Source: LMUY01 sp964246185
GTDB lineage: Bacteria > Pseudomonadota > Alphaproteobacteria > Acetobacterales > Acetobacteraceae
NCBI GenBank assembly: GCA_964246185.1
Contig: CAXTPP010000028.1
Coordinates: 1 to 31,746 of the forward strand
Direction of reading: 5' to 3'
Length of the DNA stretch: 31,746 nucleotides
Part shown: positions 1-7,337 of the stretch, in pieces
Layout of the letters: every line of letters begins with the position of its first letter
Position numbering within the stretch: position 1 is the stretch's first letter
Position numbers and translations under genes: made by a program
The notes under the pieces: model-generated
The model's database searches: none
What the model saw: the letters and a program-made list of their open reading frames with translations, nothing else
What the model was told of the DNA's origin: nothing

Positions 1-439
1 GGCCCATCGCCCGGCCGCGATCCTGCCGGCCGAACCAGGCCATGATGATCTTCACTCCGGCGGCGTAATCCGCCCCCGCGGTCAGCCCCATCAGCGCCTG
101 CAGCAGCACGCCCATCGCGAGGCTGGTGGTGAAGCTGAACAGGAAGGTGAACAGCCCGAGCGGCAGCAGCGCCGCGGTGAGCATCAGCCGCGGCCCGATC
201 CAGTCCGCACCGAAGCCGCTGAGCGCGGTCGAGACCACGTAGCCGGCGTAGAAAGCGGTGAAGAACACGCCCAGCGTCGCGAGATCAAGGCCCAGGCTGT
301 GCCCGGCCTGCAGGCTGACATTGGCCCAGATCAGCCGGTCGATGAAGGTCAGCAGGAAGCCGAACCAGACCATCAGCAGGATCACCCATCGATAGCGCGG
401 GCTGGTTCGGCTCTGCATCGTCTCGCTGCGCGCGTCCAT
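1..439 (-). CDS. MFS transporter, N-terminal part (cut by window edge)
   Basis: About 146 residues are visible on the minus strand, running off the left end. After a short charged N-terminus there is a first membrane helix (around residues 19-37, with WVILLMVWFGFLLTFIDR), then the helix pattern of the major facilitator superfamily, including a GVFFTAFYAGYVV helix, a GADWIGPRLML loop like the MFS loop 2-3 motif, and GLTAGADYAAGVKIIMAWF, typical of anion:cation symporter/hexuronate-type MFS members. The start at 439 is the first ATG; a second ATG lies seven codons in. It is divergent from the metallo-hydrolase gene, with 64 bp between start codons. The substrate cannot be told; organic anion uptake is a guess from the subfamily look. 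Confidence 0.75.
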   Translation of the reverse strand, partial: MDARSETMQSRTSPRYRWVILLMVWFGFLLTFIDRLIWANVSLQAGHSLGLDLATLGVFFTAFYAGYVVSTALSGFGADWIGPRLMLTAALLPLGLFTFLFSFTTSLAMGVLLQALMGLTAGADYAAGVKIIMAWFGRQDRGRAMG

Positions 440-503
440 GTCGAAGGCTGGCACGCCGCGCGGCGCGCCGCTACTGTCGCGCCCTTCGGGCGGGAGGGTT
501 CTC

Positions 504-1379
504 ATGCGTCAGATAAGAATCGGCGACGTCACCATCGACAGCATCGTCGAGCGCGATGGCCCGTGGCGCGCGCCCGAAGCGATGTTCCCCGATGCCGATG
601 CCGCGGTGGCGCGCCGGCACCTGTCCGAGATGGAGGATTTCATCTTCGATCCGGCGAGCGGGCGCATGGTGATCACCTATCAGACCTTCGTGGTGCGCAC
701 GCCGCGCCACACCATCCTGGTCGACACCTGCACCGGCGAGGACAAGAACTATCCGGCGCCGATGGATTTCGACAAGCAGCCCTGGCTCGACAACCTGCAT
801 CGGCTGGGCCTGTCCTTCGATGCGATCGACTACGTGTTCTGCACCCATCTGCATATCGACCATTGCGGCTGGAACACCCGCCTGGTGAACGGGCGCTGGG
901 TGCCGACCTTTCCGAAGGCGAAATACGTGTTCCACAAGCGCGAATACGCGTTCTGGGAAGCGGCCACGGCGCGCGGCGAAGCCCCGCCCGGCGAGGTGTG
1001 GCGGATGAACTGCCTGCCGGTGGTCGAGGCCGGGCAGGCGCTGCTGGTCGATGACGACTATGCGCTCGACGACCTGATCACGCTGTCGCCTACGCCGGGG
1101 CATTCGCCCTGCCACTGCTGCATCAACATCCGCTCCGGCGGCCAGCGCGCCGTGGTCACCGGCGACCTGATGCACCACGCGCTGCAATGCCGCGAGCCGG
1201 ACTGGTCGACGATCTTCGACTGGGAGCCGAAACTCGCCGCCCAGTCCCGCCGCCGGTTCCTCGCCGAGATGGCGGGCACCGACACGCTGGTGCTGCCGAT
1301 CCATTTTCCAGCGCCGACCGCGGGCCATATCGAGGCTGACGGGAGGGCGTTTCGCTACAAGTTCAGTCTTGAAGGCTGA
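504..1379 (+). CDS. Metallo-beta-lactamase-fold hydrolase
   Basis: 291-residue soluble protein of the MBL-fold superfamily. The zinc ligand motif HLHIDH is at about residues 115-120, followed by GH at 199-200 (TPGHSPCH), the bridging Asp in TGD at about 219-221 and a late His in LPIHF at about 267. This set defines two-metal hydrolases related to AHL lactonase/methyl parathion hydrolase-like enzymes; the real substrate (lactone, ester or organophosphate) cannot be read from sequence. The ATG at 504 is chosen because GGGAGGG lies just upstream at 492-498; the longer frame from 438 would run over the start codon of the divergent MFS gene. The divergent pairing with a transporter suggests uptake plus hydrolysis of one compound, which is an inference. 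Confidence 0.85.
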   Translation: MRQIRIGDVTIDSIVERDGPWRAPEAMFPDADAAVARRHLSEMEDFIFDPASGRMVITYQTFVVRTPRHTILVDTCTGEDKNYPAPMDFDKQPWLDNLHRLGLSFDAIDYVFCTHLHIDHCGWNTRLVNGRWVPTFPKAKYVFHKREYAFWEAATARGEAPPGEVWRMNCLPVVEAGQALLVDDDYALDDLITLSPTPGHSPCHCCINIRSGGQRAVVTGDLMHHALQCREPDWSTIFDWEPKLAAQSRRRFLAEMAGTDTLVLPIHFPAPTAGHIEADGRAFRYKFSLEG

Positions 1380-1387
1380 CGAGGCGA

Positions 1388-1419
1388 GGCAAGGCAAGGG
1401 CAGGGGCGCTGCCCCAGAA
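1388..1419 (+). repeat. Possible truncated copy of the GCAAGG/GGGCGCTGCCC repeat
   Basis: The GCAAGG, GGGGCGCTGCCCC and AGAACC blocks follow the same order as the minus-strand reading of the element at 3888-3967 (GCAAGG, GGGCGCTGCCC, AGACC). The GGGGC-GCT-GCCCC part forms a small hairpin just after the hydrolase stop. The remainder of the element is absent and is replaced by the G/C homopolymer block. Confidence 0.45.
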
Positions 1420-1470
1420 CCCCCCGGGGGGGGGGGGGGCCCCCCCCCCCCCGGGGCGGGGGGGGGGGGG
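1420..1470. other. G/C homopolymer block (C6 G14 C13 G4 C G13)
   Basis: Fifty-one bases contain only G and C in long runs: six C, fourteen G, thirteen C, four G, one C, thirteen G. The G14/C13 pair is a near-perfect palindrome and the block lies exactly between two convergent genes. Runs of this length are rare in bacterial chromosomes and are a common place for assembly or base-calling error, so the true sequence here should be treated as uncertain. Confidence 0.9.
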
Positions 1471-1477
1471 CGCCCGC

Positions 1478-2029
1478 CTAGCCGCTCCACTCCATGAGGT
1501 GCTTCGCCAGGGACGGCCGCTGTGCTGGCGACGGCGGGGCGGCTGGGGTGCCCAGGTACAGGAACCCGGCCAACTGCCCCACTCCCAGCGCCGCCGCGAC
1601 CGCCGGGTCGTAGGCGTTCGGCCCGGTCACCCATTTGGCTCCGAAACCCAGCGCGTGCGCCGCATCCAGCATGTTCATCGCCGCCGCCGCCACGGCCATC
1701 ACCTGCTCGATCTCCGGCACCTTGTGCGCGGGCGTCAGATGCACGCCCAGCGCCAGGATCAGCGGCGCCGCCATCAGCTTACCGCGCATCCGCACCGCCT
1801 CGCTCTCCGGCGCATCCGGCTCGCGTGCGTGCAATGCAGCGACGCACAGCTCGGCGAACCGCGCTCGCGCCTCGCCACGGATCGCGATGAAACGCCAGGG
1901 CCGCAGCTTGCCGTGGTCCGGCGCGCACAGCCCGGCCTGCACGATCCGTTCCAGCGCAGCCATATCCGGCGCCGGGTCCTGCAACGCGCCGGCAGAGATG
2001 CGGGACAGCAGCATGTCCATCGCCTCCAT
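1478..2029 (-). CDS. YdjA-like nitroreductase family protein
   Basis: 183-residue FMN-dependent nitroreductase-fold protein. The N-terminal region (alternating LLSRISAG, then APDHGKLRPWRF at about 37-48) matches the short YdjA-type branch, where the APDH...PW segment contributes to FMN and substrate binding. A later GFGAKWVTGPNAYDP segment and GFLYLGTP near the end are also typical. Likely an NAD(P)H-dependent oxidoreductase of nitro or quinone compounds; the substrate is unknown. The ATG at 2029 is preferred because it gives the same N-terminal length as E. coli YdjA as I recall it. It overlaps by one base (TGATG) the stop of a 14-codon leader frame that has the only good ribosome site nearby. 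It ends next to the homopolymer block. Confidence 0.82.
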   Translation of the reverse strand: MEAMDMLLSRISAGALQDPAPDMAALERIVQAGLCAPDHGKLRPWRFIAIRGEARARFAELCVAALHAREPDAPESEAVRMRGKLMAAPLILALGVHLTPAHKVPEIEQVMAVAAAAMNMLDAAHALGFGAKWVTGPNAYDPAVAAALGVGQLAGFLYLGTPAAPPSPAQRPSLAKHLMEWSG

Positions 2030-2073
2030 CACGCGGCAGCCATCGACGCCCGAGCCTGCCTGGTATGCTGCAT
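2029..2073 (-). CDS. 14-codon leader ORF coupled to the nitroreductase gene
   Basis: A strong ribosome-binding site (AGGAGG, with the ATG five bases further on) precedes a short frame encoding MQHTRQARASMAAA and ending TGA. The stop overlaps the nitroreductase ATG in a TGATG junction. No Shine-Dalgarno sequence is seen directly in front of the nitroreductase start, so translation may enter here and re-initiate. The alternative is that a one- or two-base indel separates a longer nitroreductase N-terminus from its body; homologue comparison would decide. Expression as a peptide is unproven. Confidence 0.35.
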   Translation of the reverse strand: MQHTRQARASMAAA

Positions 2074-2092
2074 GAGTCCTCCTGGCCCGGCG

Positions 2093-3001
2093 CTAAGCCG
2101 CCAGCCGTCCCAGCTGAGCTTGCAGGGCTGCACGCAGGAACGCGGCTGCCGCATCCATCGACTGCTTCGCCTCCGGAATGGGAAACAGCTGCCAGGCGTG
2201 CGGCACCACCGGCCAGGTCCGCAACGTGACCGACGCCCCGGCGGCGCGGACCCGCTCGGCCAGGCGGCGGCTATCGTCCAGCAGCACCTCGTAGTCGCCG
2301 GCATGGATCAGCATGGGCGGGAACCCGGCGTAGTCCCCATACAGCGGCGATGCCAGCGGGTTGCGCGGGTCGGCCCCCGCCAGGTAGGGCTCGACGCCCC
2401 GTTCAATGCCCTTGCCGTCGAACATGGCATCCCGCGCGGAGTTGGTGACCAGCGTTCCTCCCGTGGCGGCCAGGTCCGTCCAGGGCGAGAACAGCGCGGC
2501 CGCCGCGGGCAATGGCTCCCCGGCATCCCGCAGGCTGAGCAGCATGGCCAAGGCCAGGCCGCCACCCGCCGAGTCGCCCGCGACGGTGAGCGACTCAGGC
2601 GTCACCCCCTGCGCCAGCAGGCCGCGGTAGACCGCCACCGCATCGTCCACCGCCGCTGGGAACGGGTGCTCCGGCGCCAGCCGGTAGTCAGGCGCGAAGA
2701 CGCTCCATCCGCGCCGGGCGAACCCGCCGGTGACGGGCCGGTGCGTCACCGGCGAGCACGCAAAATAGCCGCCGCCATGCAGGTAGAGCAGGGTGCCCTG
2801 CGTTGCGCCGGACGCGGGCCGCATCCATTCGCCGGGCACGCCGCCGACCCGGCCGTCCACCGCACGCGCGCCGTTAGGCACTTTCTGCTTGACGCCGCCG
2901 AGCGTGGCGCGGGCCTTCACCACGTCCACCTCGCCGCTCATCTTGCGCTTGACCTGGTACTTCAGGAACAGGACCATGAGGTGGGCTTGCCAGCTTGCCA
3001 T
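2093..3001 (-). CDS. Alpha/beta hydrolase, hormone-sensitive-lipase-type esterase
   Basis: 302-residue esterase of the HSL family (bacterial family IV). The oxyanion-hole motif HGGGY is at residues 75-79, the nucleophile Ser144 is in GDSAGG (142-147), the likely acid is Asp236 (AGDYEVLLDD) and the likely base is His268 (VVPHAWQLF). These enzymes hydrolyse short acyl esters or lactones; the resemblance in the second half (SPWTDLAATG, YLAGADPRNPLASPLYGD) is to acetyl-esterase and epsilon-lactone-hydrolase-like members. The first 20 residues are hydrophobic then basic but no clear signal peptide is seen. It starts 9 bp after the dehydrogenase stop, so the two are very probably one operon. Together they suggest a small ketone/lactone or ester breakdown route, which is an inference. 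Confidence 0.87.
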   Translation of the reverse strand: MASWQAHLMVLFLKYQVKRKMSGEVDVVKARATLGGVKQKVPNGARAVDGRVGGVPGEWMRPASGATQGTLLYLHGGGYFACSPVTHRPVTGGFARRGWSVFAPDYRLAPEHPFPAAVDDAVAVYRGLLAQGVTPESLTVAGDSAGGGLALAMLLSLRDAGEPLPAAAALFSPWTDLAATGGTLVTNSARDAMFDGKGIERGVEPYLAGADPRNPLASPLYGDYAGFPPMLIHAGDYEVLLDDSRRLAERVRAAGASVTLRTWPVVPHAWQLFPIPEAKQSMDAAAAFLRAALQAQLGRLAA

Positions 3002-3010
3002 GCGGAAATC

Positions 3011-3850
3011 CTATGTCGGGCGTGCGCCCATCTGCTTGCGTAAGATGGCCCAGTAACCGGTCGGTGCCAGGCGTTGGATACGGTCGATCATGATGGCGTC
3101 GCGTCCGATCAGGACCCTGCGCTCGCGCCGCAGGATGCCTTTGACGATGCGGGCCGCCGCTGCCTCGGGCGTCATGACCAGGTGTTGGGCGGTGTATGCC
3201 TCGGCAGCGAGCTTGGCCTCAGCCGGGTCAATGGCGGCGCAGACCCGGGTGTTGCGCGCGATGTCGGTGGCGACCCCGCCGGGATTGACCACGGTGACGC
3301 CGACGGACGTCGTTTCCAGCTCGTGCCGCAGCGCCTCGCTGAAGCCGCGCACGGCGAACTTGGCCGCGCAGTAGGCGGTGTTGCCGCTGGGCGCCACGAT
3401 GCCGAAAATCGAGGAGAGGTTCACCAGTTGCGCCATCGGCTCGGCGAGCAGGAGCGGCAGGAAGGCCCGGGTAAAATGCACGGCGGCGGTGAAGTTGATG
3501 GCCATCAGCCAGTCGAACTCCTCCGCGCTAAGCTGCCTGAAGGTGCCCATCAGCCCGACGCCGGCGTTGTTCACCAGCAGGTTGACCCGGCCATGGCTGG
3601 CCACCACCGCTTCAGGCAGCGCCTTCACCGCTGCGGCGTCGGCCACATCCATCACATGCTCGGTCACCGCGACGCCGCCCTCACGGGCCTGCCTCGCCAC
3701 GGCAGCCAGGCCGGCCGCGTTCCGGTCCACCAAAGCCAGCGCGCTGTTCCGCCGGGCCAGGTCAAGCGCCAGGGCGCGGCCGATCCCTCCCGCGGCCCCG
3801 GTGATGACGGTGACGCTGTTGTCGATCGGGAAGACGGTCCTGGTCGCCAT
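3011..3850 (-). CDS. Short-chain dehydrogenase/reductase
   Basis: 279-residue classical SDR. The Rossmann motif TGAAGGIG is at residues 17-24, the DV pair at 68-69, NNAG at 94-97, the catalytic serine at about 146-147, and YxxxK as Tyr160/Lys164 (AYCAAK), followed by the NPGGVATD segment that closes the cofactor site. The C-terminal extension (RRERRVLIGRDAIMIDRIQRLAP) is typical of membrane-associated SDRs of the acetoin dehydrogenase/ketoacyl-reductase-like type. Likely NADP(H)-dependent alcohol or keto reduction. It is the first gene of a two-gene unit with the esterase downstream. The 124 bp before it hold a hairpin-rich repeat. Confidence 0.88.
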   Translation of the reverse strand: MATRTVFPIDNSVTVITGAAGGIGRALALDLARRNSALALVDRNAAGLAAVARQAREGGVAVTEHVMDVADAAAVKALPEAVVASHGRVNLLVNNAGVGLMGTFRQLSAEEFDWLMAINFTAAVHFTRAFLPLLLAEPMAQLVNLSSIFGIVAPSGNTAYCAAKFAVRGFSEALRHELETTSVGVTVVNPGGVATDIARNTRVCAAIDPAEAKLAAEAYTAQHLVMTPEAAAARIVKGILRRERRVLIGRDAIMIDRIQRLAPTGYWAILRKQMGARPT

Positions 3851-3887
3851 GCCTCAGCTTTGTCACAGGAGGGCGCGCCGTCAAGCA

Positions 3888-3967
3888 AGCAAGGCCAGAG
3901 GCTCTGCCTCTGGACTCCGCTAAAGGCCTCCGGCCTTCGGCAGGTCTGGGCAGCGCCCAGCCTTGCT
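3888..3967. repeat. Hairpin-rich intergenic element with 8-bp terminal inverted repeats
   Basis: The element is bounded by AGCAAGGC (3888-3895) and its inverse GCCTTGCT (3960-3967). It contains three perfect small hairpins in a row: CCAGAGGC/GCCTCTGG (3895-3913), AAGGCC/GGCCTT (3923-3937) and CTGGGC/GCCCAG (3946-3960), each with a 3-base loop. It sits just downstream of cysN and upstream of the dehydrogenase, so it could end the cys transcript. The run of four T that follows is on the plus-strand side. A partial relative lies at 1388-1419. Confidence 0.6.
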
Positions 3968-3974
3968 TTTGGTG

Positions 3975-5531
3975 TTACGGCTTGCGACCCACCTTGGGCT
4001 TCGGCCGCAATCCGAACGGGATGCGCGCCCAGAGCCGCTCGTGCAGGAAGTAGATCGCCATCTTGCCGACCGCGTCCACGCCGCCGATTGCTGCGGACGC
4101 CTTGATGTCGCCGATGTAGGCCCACGCGATCGCCGCTGTCGCCAGCGAGCCGAGCGCCCGGTAGGACACCGCCTTGGCCAGGCTGCGGATTTGCGTGTCG
4201 CTGGCCGGCGGCATCACGGCCGTGCCCGCCTGCACGAGGCCGAGGGCCACGGTGTCGAAGGTTTCCGGATCGATCAGCACGAAGCCGCCCATGGCGCGGC
4301 TGTCCGCGTAGAGGTCGTAGGCGATCGGGCGCTCGAGCGTCATGACCGCGTCGCCCACGTCGTTCTGGCGCAGCGCGTCGGCCGGCTCGGTCAGCCTCGT
4401 GTCGAGCGCCACGCACCCGTCGATCCGGGCCAGGTGGGCGGTGACGGTGCGGGTGCCGAGCTTGAGCAGGAAACGGTCCCCCACGGCGCCAGGCGTCTCG
4501 GACGACCAGAGCAGCCGCGCCGCCAGGGTCTGGCCCACCTTGGCCGGGGAGTCGGGGGCGGCCAGCACGTCCCCGCGCGAAACGTCGACCGGGCGGTCGA
4601 GCACGAGCGTCACCGCATCGCCGGCTTCGGCCAGCGCCGTGTCGCCATCCGGGCCGAGGATGCGCTCGACCCGTGCCGACTGCCGGGCCGGCAGGATGAC
4701 CACGGGATCGCCGACCCGCACCATGCCACCCGAAATCTCGCCGGACAGGCCGCGGAACGAGGGGTCCGGGCGGTTCACCCGCTGCACCGCCATGCGCAGC
4801 GCCGACGGCTCGGACCGCGGCACGGGGACGCTTTCGAGGTGCTCGAGCAGGGTCGGGCCGGCATACCAGCCGCATGACGGCCCACGCCGCACCACGTTCT
4901 CGCCGCTCAGCGCCGAGAGCGGGATGACCACCAGGCTCTCGAAGCCGAGCCCGTCGCAGAGCGCCTGCGCCCCTACGCCGACGGCGTCCGCCCGGGCCTC
5001 GCTCCAGCCGGCCAGGTCCATCTTGTTGATGACGGCGACGACATGGCGCACCCGCAGCATGGAGGCGATCAGGGCATGCCGCCGGGTCTGCGGGGTGATC
5101 CCGGCACGGGCGTCGATCAGCAGGATGGCGAGGTCGGCGGTGGAGGCGCCGGTCGCCATGTTGCGGGTGTACTGCTCGTGGCCCGGCGTGTCGGCGACGA
5201 TGAAGCGCCGCTTGTCCGTGGTGAAGAAACGGTAGGCGACATCGATCGTGATCCCCTGCTCACGCTCCGCCGCGAGGCCGTCCACCAGCAGGGCCAGGTC
5301 GATCGCGTCGCCCTGCGTGCCATGCCGGCGCGAGGCGGCGGTGACGGCCGCGACCTGGTCGTCCGCCACCATGGCGGTTTCCCACAGCAGCCGCCCGAGC
5401 AGGGTGGACTTGCCGTCGTCCACCGAGCCGCAGGTGATGAGCCGCAGCTGGTCCTTGCGCTCATGGGCGGCGACGAACTCGTCGAGGTCGAACGGGGGAG
5501 GGGACCCCGATGGAAGGACGCCGACATCCAT
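3975..5531 (-). CDS. cysN: Sulfate adenylyltransferase GTPase subunit (CysN) with C-terminal DUF2061-like domain
   Basis: 518 residues. The first ~440 are CysN, the regulatory GTPase of ATP sulfurylase that with CysD makes APS from sulfate and ATP: G1 GSVDDGKS (35-42), the EREQGITIDVAYRFF switch region (89-103), G3 DTPGH (114-118), G4 NKMD (169-172), then two beta-barrel domains. Most CysN fusions carry the APS kinase CysC at the C-terminus. Here the tail (about 450-505) instead has the DUF2061 pattern: KAVSYR, a small hydrophobic helix, GDIKASAAIGGVDAVGKM, and the HERLW signature. The tail is probably membrane-inserted and could anchor the enzyme. The missing kinase fits with the APS-type reductase upstream. 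The ATG overlaps the cysD stop by one base (TGATG). Confidence 0.93.
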   Translation of the reverse strand: MDVGVLPSGSPPPFDLDEFVAAHERKDQLRLITCGSVDDGKSTLLGRLLWETAMVADDQVAAVTAASRRHGTQGDAIDLALLVDGLAAEREQGITIDVAYRFFTTDKRRFIVADTPGHEQYTRNMATGASTADLAILLIDARAGITPQTRRHALIASMLRVRHVVAVINKMDLAGWSEARADAVGVGAQALCDGLGFESLVVIPLSALSGENVVRRGPSCGWYAGPTLLEHLESVPVPRSEPSALRMAVQRVNRPDPSFRGLSGEISGGMVRVGDPVVILPARQSARVERILGPDGDTALAEAGDAVTLVLDRPVDVSRGDVLAAPDSPAKVGQTLAARLLWSSETPGAVGDRFLLKLGTRTVTAHLARIDGCVALDTRLTEPADALRQNDVGDAVMTLERPIAYDLYADSRAMGGFVLIDPETFDTVALGLVQAGTAVMPPASDTQIRSLAKAVSYRALGSLATAAIAWAYIGDIKASAAIGGVDAVGKMAIYFLHERLWARIPFGLRPKPKVGRKP

Positions 5532-6484
5532 CAGAAATACCCCTCCTGCTTGCGCCGTTCCATAGAGACCGCGTCGGCGGTGTCGATGGCGCGGGCCGCG
5601 CGCTCAGAGGTGCGGCTGCCGAGCGTCTCGCCGATCACCTCGGCCAGCGTCGTGGCCTCGCTCTCCACCGCGCCGGTCAGCGGATAGCAGCCCAGCGTGC
5701 GGAACCGGACGCTGCGCATCTCGACGGTCTCGCCGGGCGCAGGCTGCAGGCGGTCGTCATCGACCATCAGCAGCGCCCCCCCGCGCGACAGCACCGGGCG
5801 CGGCTTGGCGAAGTACAGCGGCACGACAGGGATGCGCTCGGCATGGATGTAGAGCCAGATGTCGAGCTCGGTCCAGTTGGACAGCGGAAACACGCGCATC
5901 GTCTCGCCGGGCCGCTTGCGGCCGTTGTAGAGGCGCCAGGGCTCGGGCCGTTGACGCCGCGGGTCCCACTGGTGGCCTGCGGTGCGTAGGGAGAACACGC
6001 GCTCCTTGGCACGGGACTTCTCCTCGTCGCGCCGCGCGCCGCCGAAGGCGAGATCGAATCCATGCTGGTCCAGCGCCTGCCGCAGCGCCTGCGTCTTCAT
6101 CACGTCGGTATGGACATCGACGCCGTGGGTCAGGGGGCCGACGCCGCGGGCCAGGCCCTCGGGATTGGTGTGGCTGATCAGGTCGAGGCCGAGCTCGCGC
6201 ACCCGGCGGTCGCGGAAGGCGATCATCTCGCGGAACTTCCAGGTGGTGTCCACGTGCAGCAGGCGGAACGGCAGCTTGCCCGGCGCGAACGCCTTCAACG
6301 CCAGGTGCAGCAGGACGGAGGAGTCCTTGCCGATCGAGTAGAGCAGCACCGGGTTCGTGCTCTCGGCCACCGCCTCGCGCAGGATGTGGATGCTCTCGGC
6401 CTCGAGCGCCTTGAGGTAGCTCCGCCTCGCCGGATGGCTCTCCTGCAAGGCGGCTGGGGCTAACGCCTCGATCATGTCCATCAT
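5531..6484 (-). CDS. cysD: Sulfate adenylyltransferase subunit 2
   Basis: 317-residue CysD, the catalytic ATP-pyrophosphatase subunit of ATP sulfurylase. Visible marks are LKALEAESIHILREA, the PP-loop SIGKDSSVLLHL at about residues 50-61, the HVDTTWKFREMI segment, GGARRDEEKSRAKERVFS, the NGRKRPGETMRVFPLSNWTE stretch, and the family ending MERRKQEGYF. Length is typical. Its start overlaps the cysH stop in an ATGA junction (6481-6484), which selects the first of three nearby Met codons. It works in the cytoplasm with CysN. Confidence 0.96.
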   Translation of the reverse strand: MMDMIEALAPAALQESHPARRSYLKALEAESIHILREAVAESTNPVLLYSIGKDSSVLLHLALKAFAPGKLPFRLLHVDTTWKFREMIAFRDRRVRELGLDLISHTNPEGLARGVGPLTHGVDVHTDVMKTQALRQALDQHGFDLAFGGARRDEEKSRAKERVFSLRTAGHQWDPRRQRPEPWRLYNGRKRPGETMRVFPLSNWTELDIWLYIHAERIPVVPLYFAKPRPVLSRGGALLMVDDDRLQPAPGETVEMRSVRFRTLGCYPLTGAVESEATTLAEVIGETLGSRTSERAARAIDTADAVSMERRKQEGYF

Positions 6485-7251
6485 GCCGTCTCCAGCACCG
6501 GACTAACCGCGGGCACGAAGCGGCCATGCAGCCCGCACTCCTTGCGGCCCTCATCCTCCCACCACCAGCGCCCGGCGCGCTCCGGCTCACCCGGCGCCAC
6601 TGCGCGCGTGCAGGGCGCGCAGCCGATGGACAGGAAACCCTGGGCATGCAGCCGGCTCACCGGGACGTCGTTGTCCTGGGCAAAGCGGGCAGCGTCCTCC
6701 CGGCTCCAATCGGCCAGGGGCGACGCCTTCAGCACGCCGAACGCGCCATCCCAGGCGACGAAAGGCGTTTCCGCCCGCGCCTGCGACTGGTCGGCGCGCA
6801 GGCCGGTGATCCAAAGGTCAGCCCCCTGCAAGGCTTGCCGCAACGGCACGACCTTGCGGGTGGCGCAACAGGCCTTGCGGTTCTCGATCGAGTCGCGGAA
6901 CCCCTCCACGCCCTGCTCCGCGACCAGCTGCCTCAATGCGCCCCCATCCGGGGCGAGGCAGGCGATGCCGATGCCGTAACGCCGTTCGGTCGCCGACCAG
7001 ACCTCGTAGGTCTCGGGGAACAGCCGTCCGGTGTCGAGGGTTGCGAAATGGATCGTGCCCCCGGTCGCCGCCATCGCGGCCGCTGCCGCATGGGTGAGCA
7101 CCTGATCCTCCAGGCCGAAACTGGTGGTGAGCACGATGCGGGTGAACGGCGTGGCGAGCAACGTGGCGACGCGGCCGGTCAAGCCGTCGGCGGCTGCCAG
7201 GGCCGCCTGTAATTTATCTAAGTTCTGGTGTGGAATTACCGTGGGCATCAT
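6481..7251 (-). CDS. cysH: Adenylyl-sulfate (APS) reductase, iron-sulfur type
   Basis: 256-residue CysH-family reductase that turns APS into sulfite using thioredoxin-type electrons. The PP-loop-like TTSFGLEDQ is at 42-50 and TLDTGRLFPETY at 71-82. The paired cysteines Cys128-Cys129 (RKACCATRK) and Cys211/Cys214 (GCAPCTR) are the [4Fe-4S] ligands that mark the APS-using (plant/Pseudomonas) branch and are absent from PAPS-only enzymes; the catalytic cysteine is in ECGLH (238-242). First gene of cysH-cysD-cysN. Two in-frame ATGs open it (7251, 7248) behind a GGGGG ribosome site. A good promoter lies 25-55 bp upstream. The 5' end of the gene is unusually AT-rich. Confidence 0.94.
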   Translation of the reverse strand: MMPTVIPHQNLDKLQAALAAADGLTGRVATLLATPFTRIVLTTSFGLEDQVLTHAAAAAMAATGGTIHFATLDTGRLFPETYEVWSATERRYGIGIACLAPDGGALRQLVAEQGVEGFRDSIENRKACCATRKVVPLRQALQGADLWITGLRADQSQARAETPFVAWDGAFGVLKASPLADWSREDAARFAQDNDVPVSRLHAQGFLSIGCAPCTRAVAPGEPERAGRWWWEDEGRKECGLHGRFVPAVSPVLETA

Positions 7252-7274
7252 TCAATTCCCCCGCATCGCAGCGT

Positions 7275-7304
7275 GATATAGGGGGTCTACACCAAAGAAT
7301 GCAA
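7275..7304 (-). promoter_or_regulatory. Candidate sigma70 promoter of cysHDN
   Basis: On the minus strand TTGCAT (7299-7304) is followed after 18 bp by TATATC (7275-7280), 24 bp before the cysH ATG. The -10 region is a rare AT-rich patch in this genome. No matching activator site could be recognised with confidence. Confidence 0.6.
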
Positions 7305-7337
7305 CTTACTAGAACGTTTGAACGCGGCAGAGTTAGT

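Noticed and set aside
438..503. Longer N-terminus for the metallo-hydrolase starting at 438
   Set aside because: It would overlap the start codon of the divergent transporter, adds a low-complexity stretch, and a good ribosome site lies before the ATG at 504.
7300..7320. Possible LexA-type site GAACG-TTT-GAACG upstream of cysH
   Set aside because: The alphaproteobacterial LexA site has GAAC repeated with a 7-base gap; here the gap is 4, and cysH is not an SOS gene.
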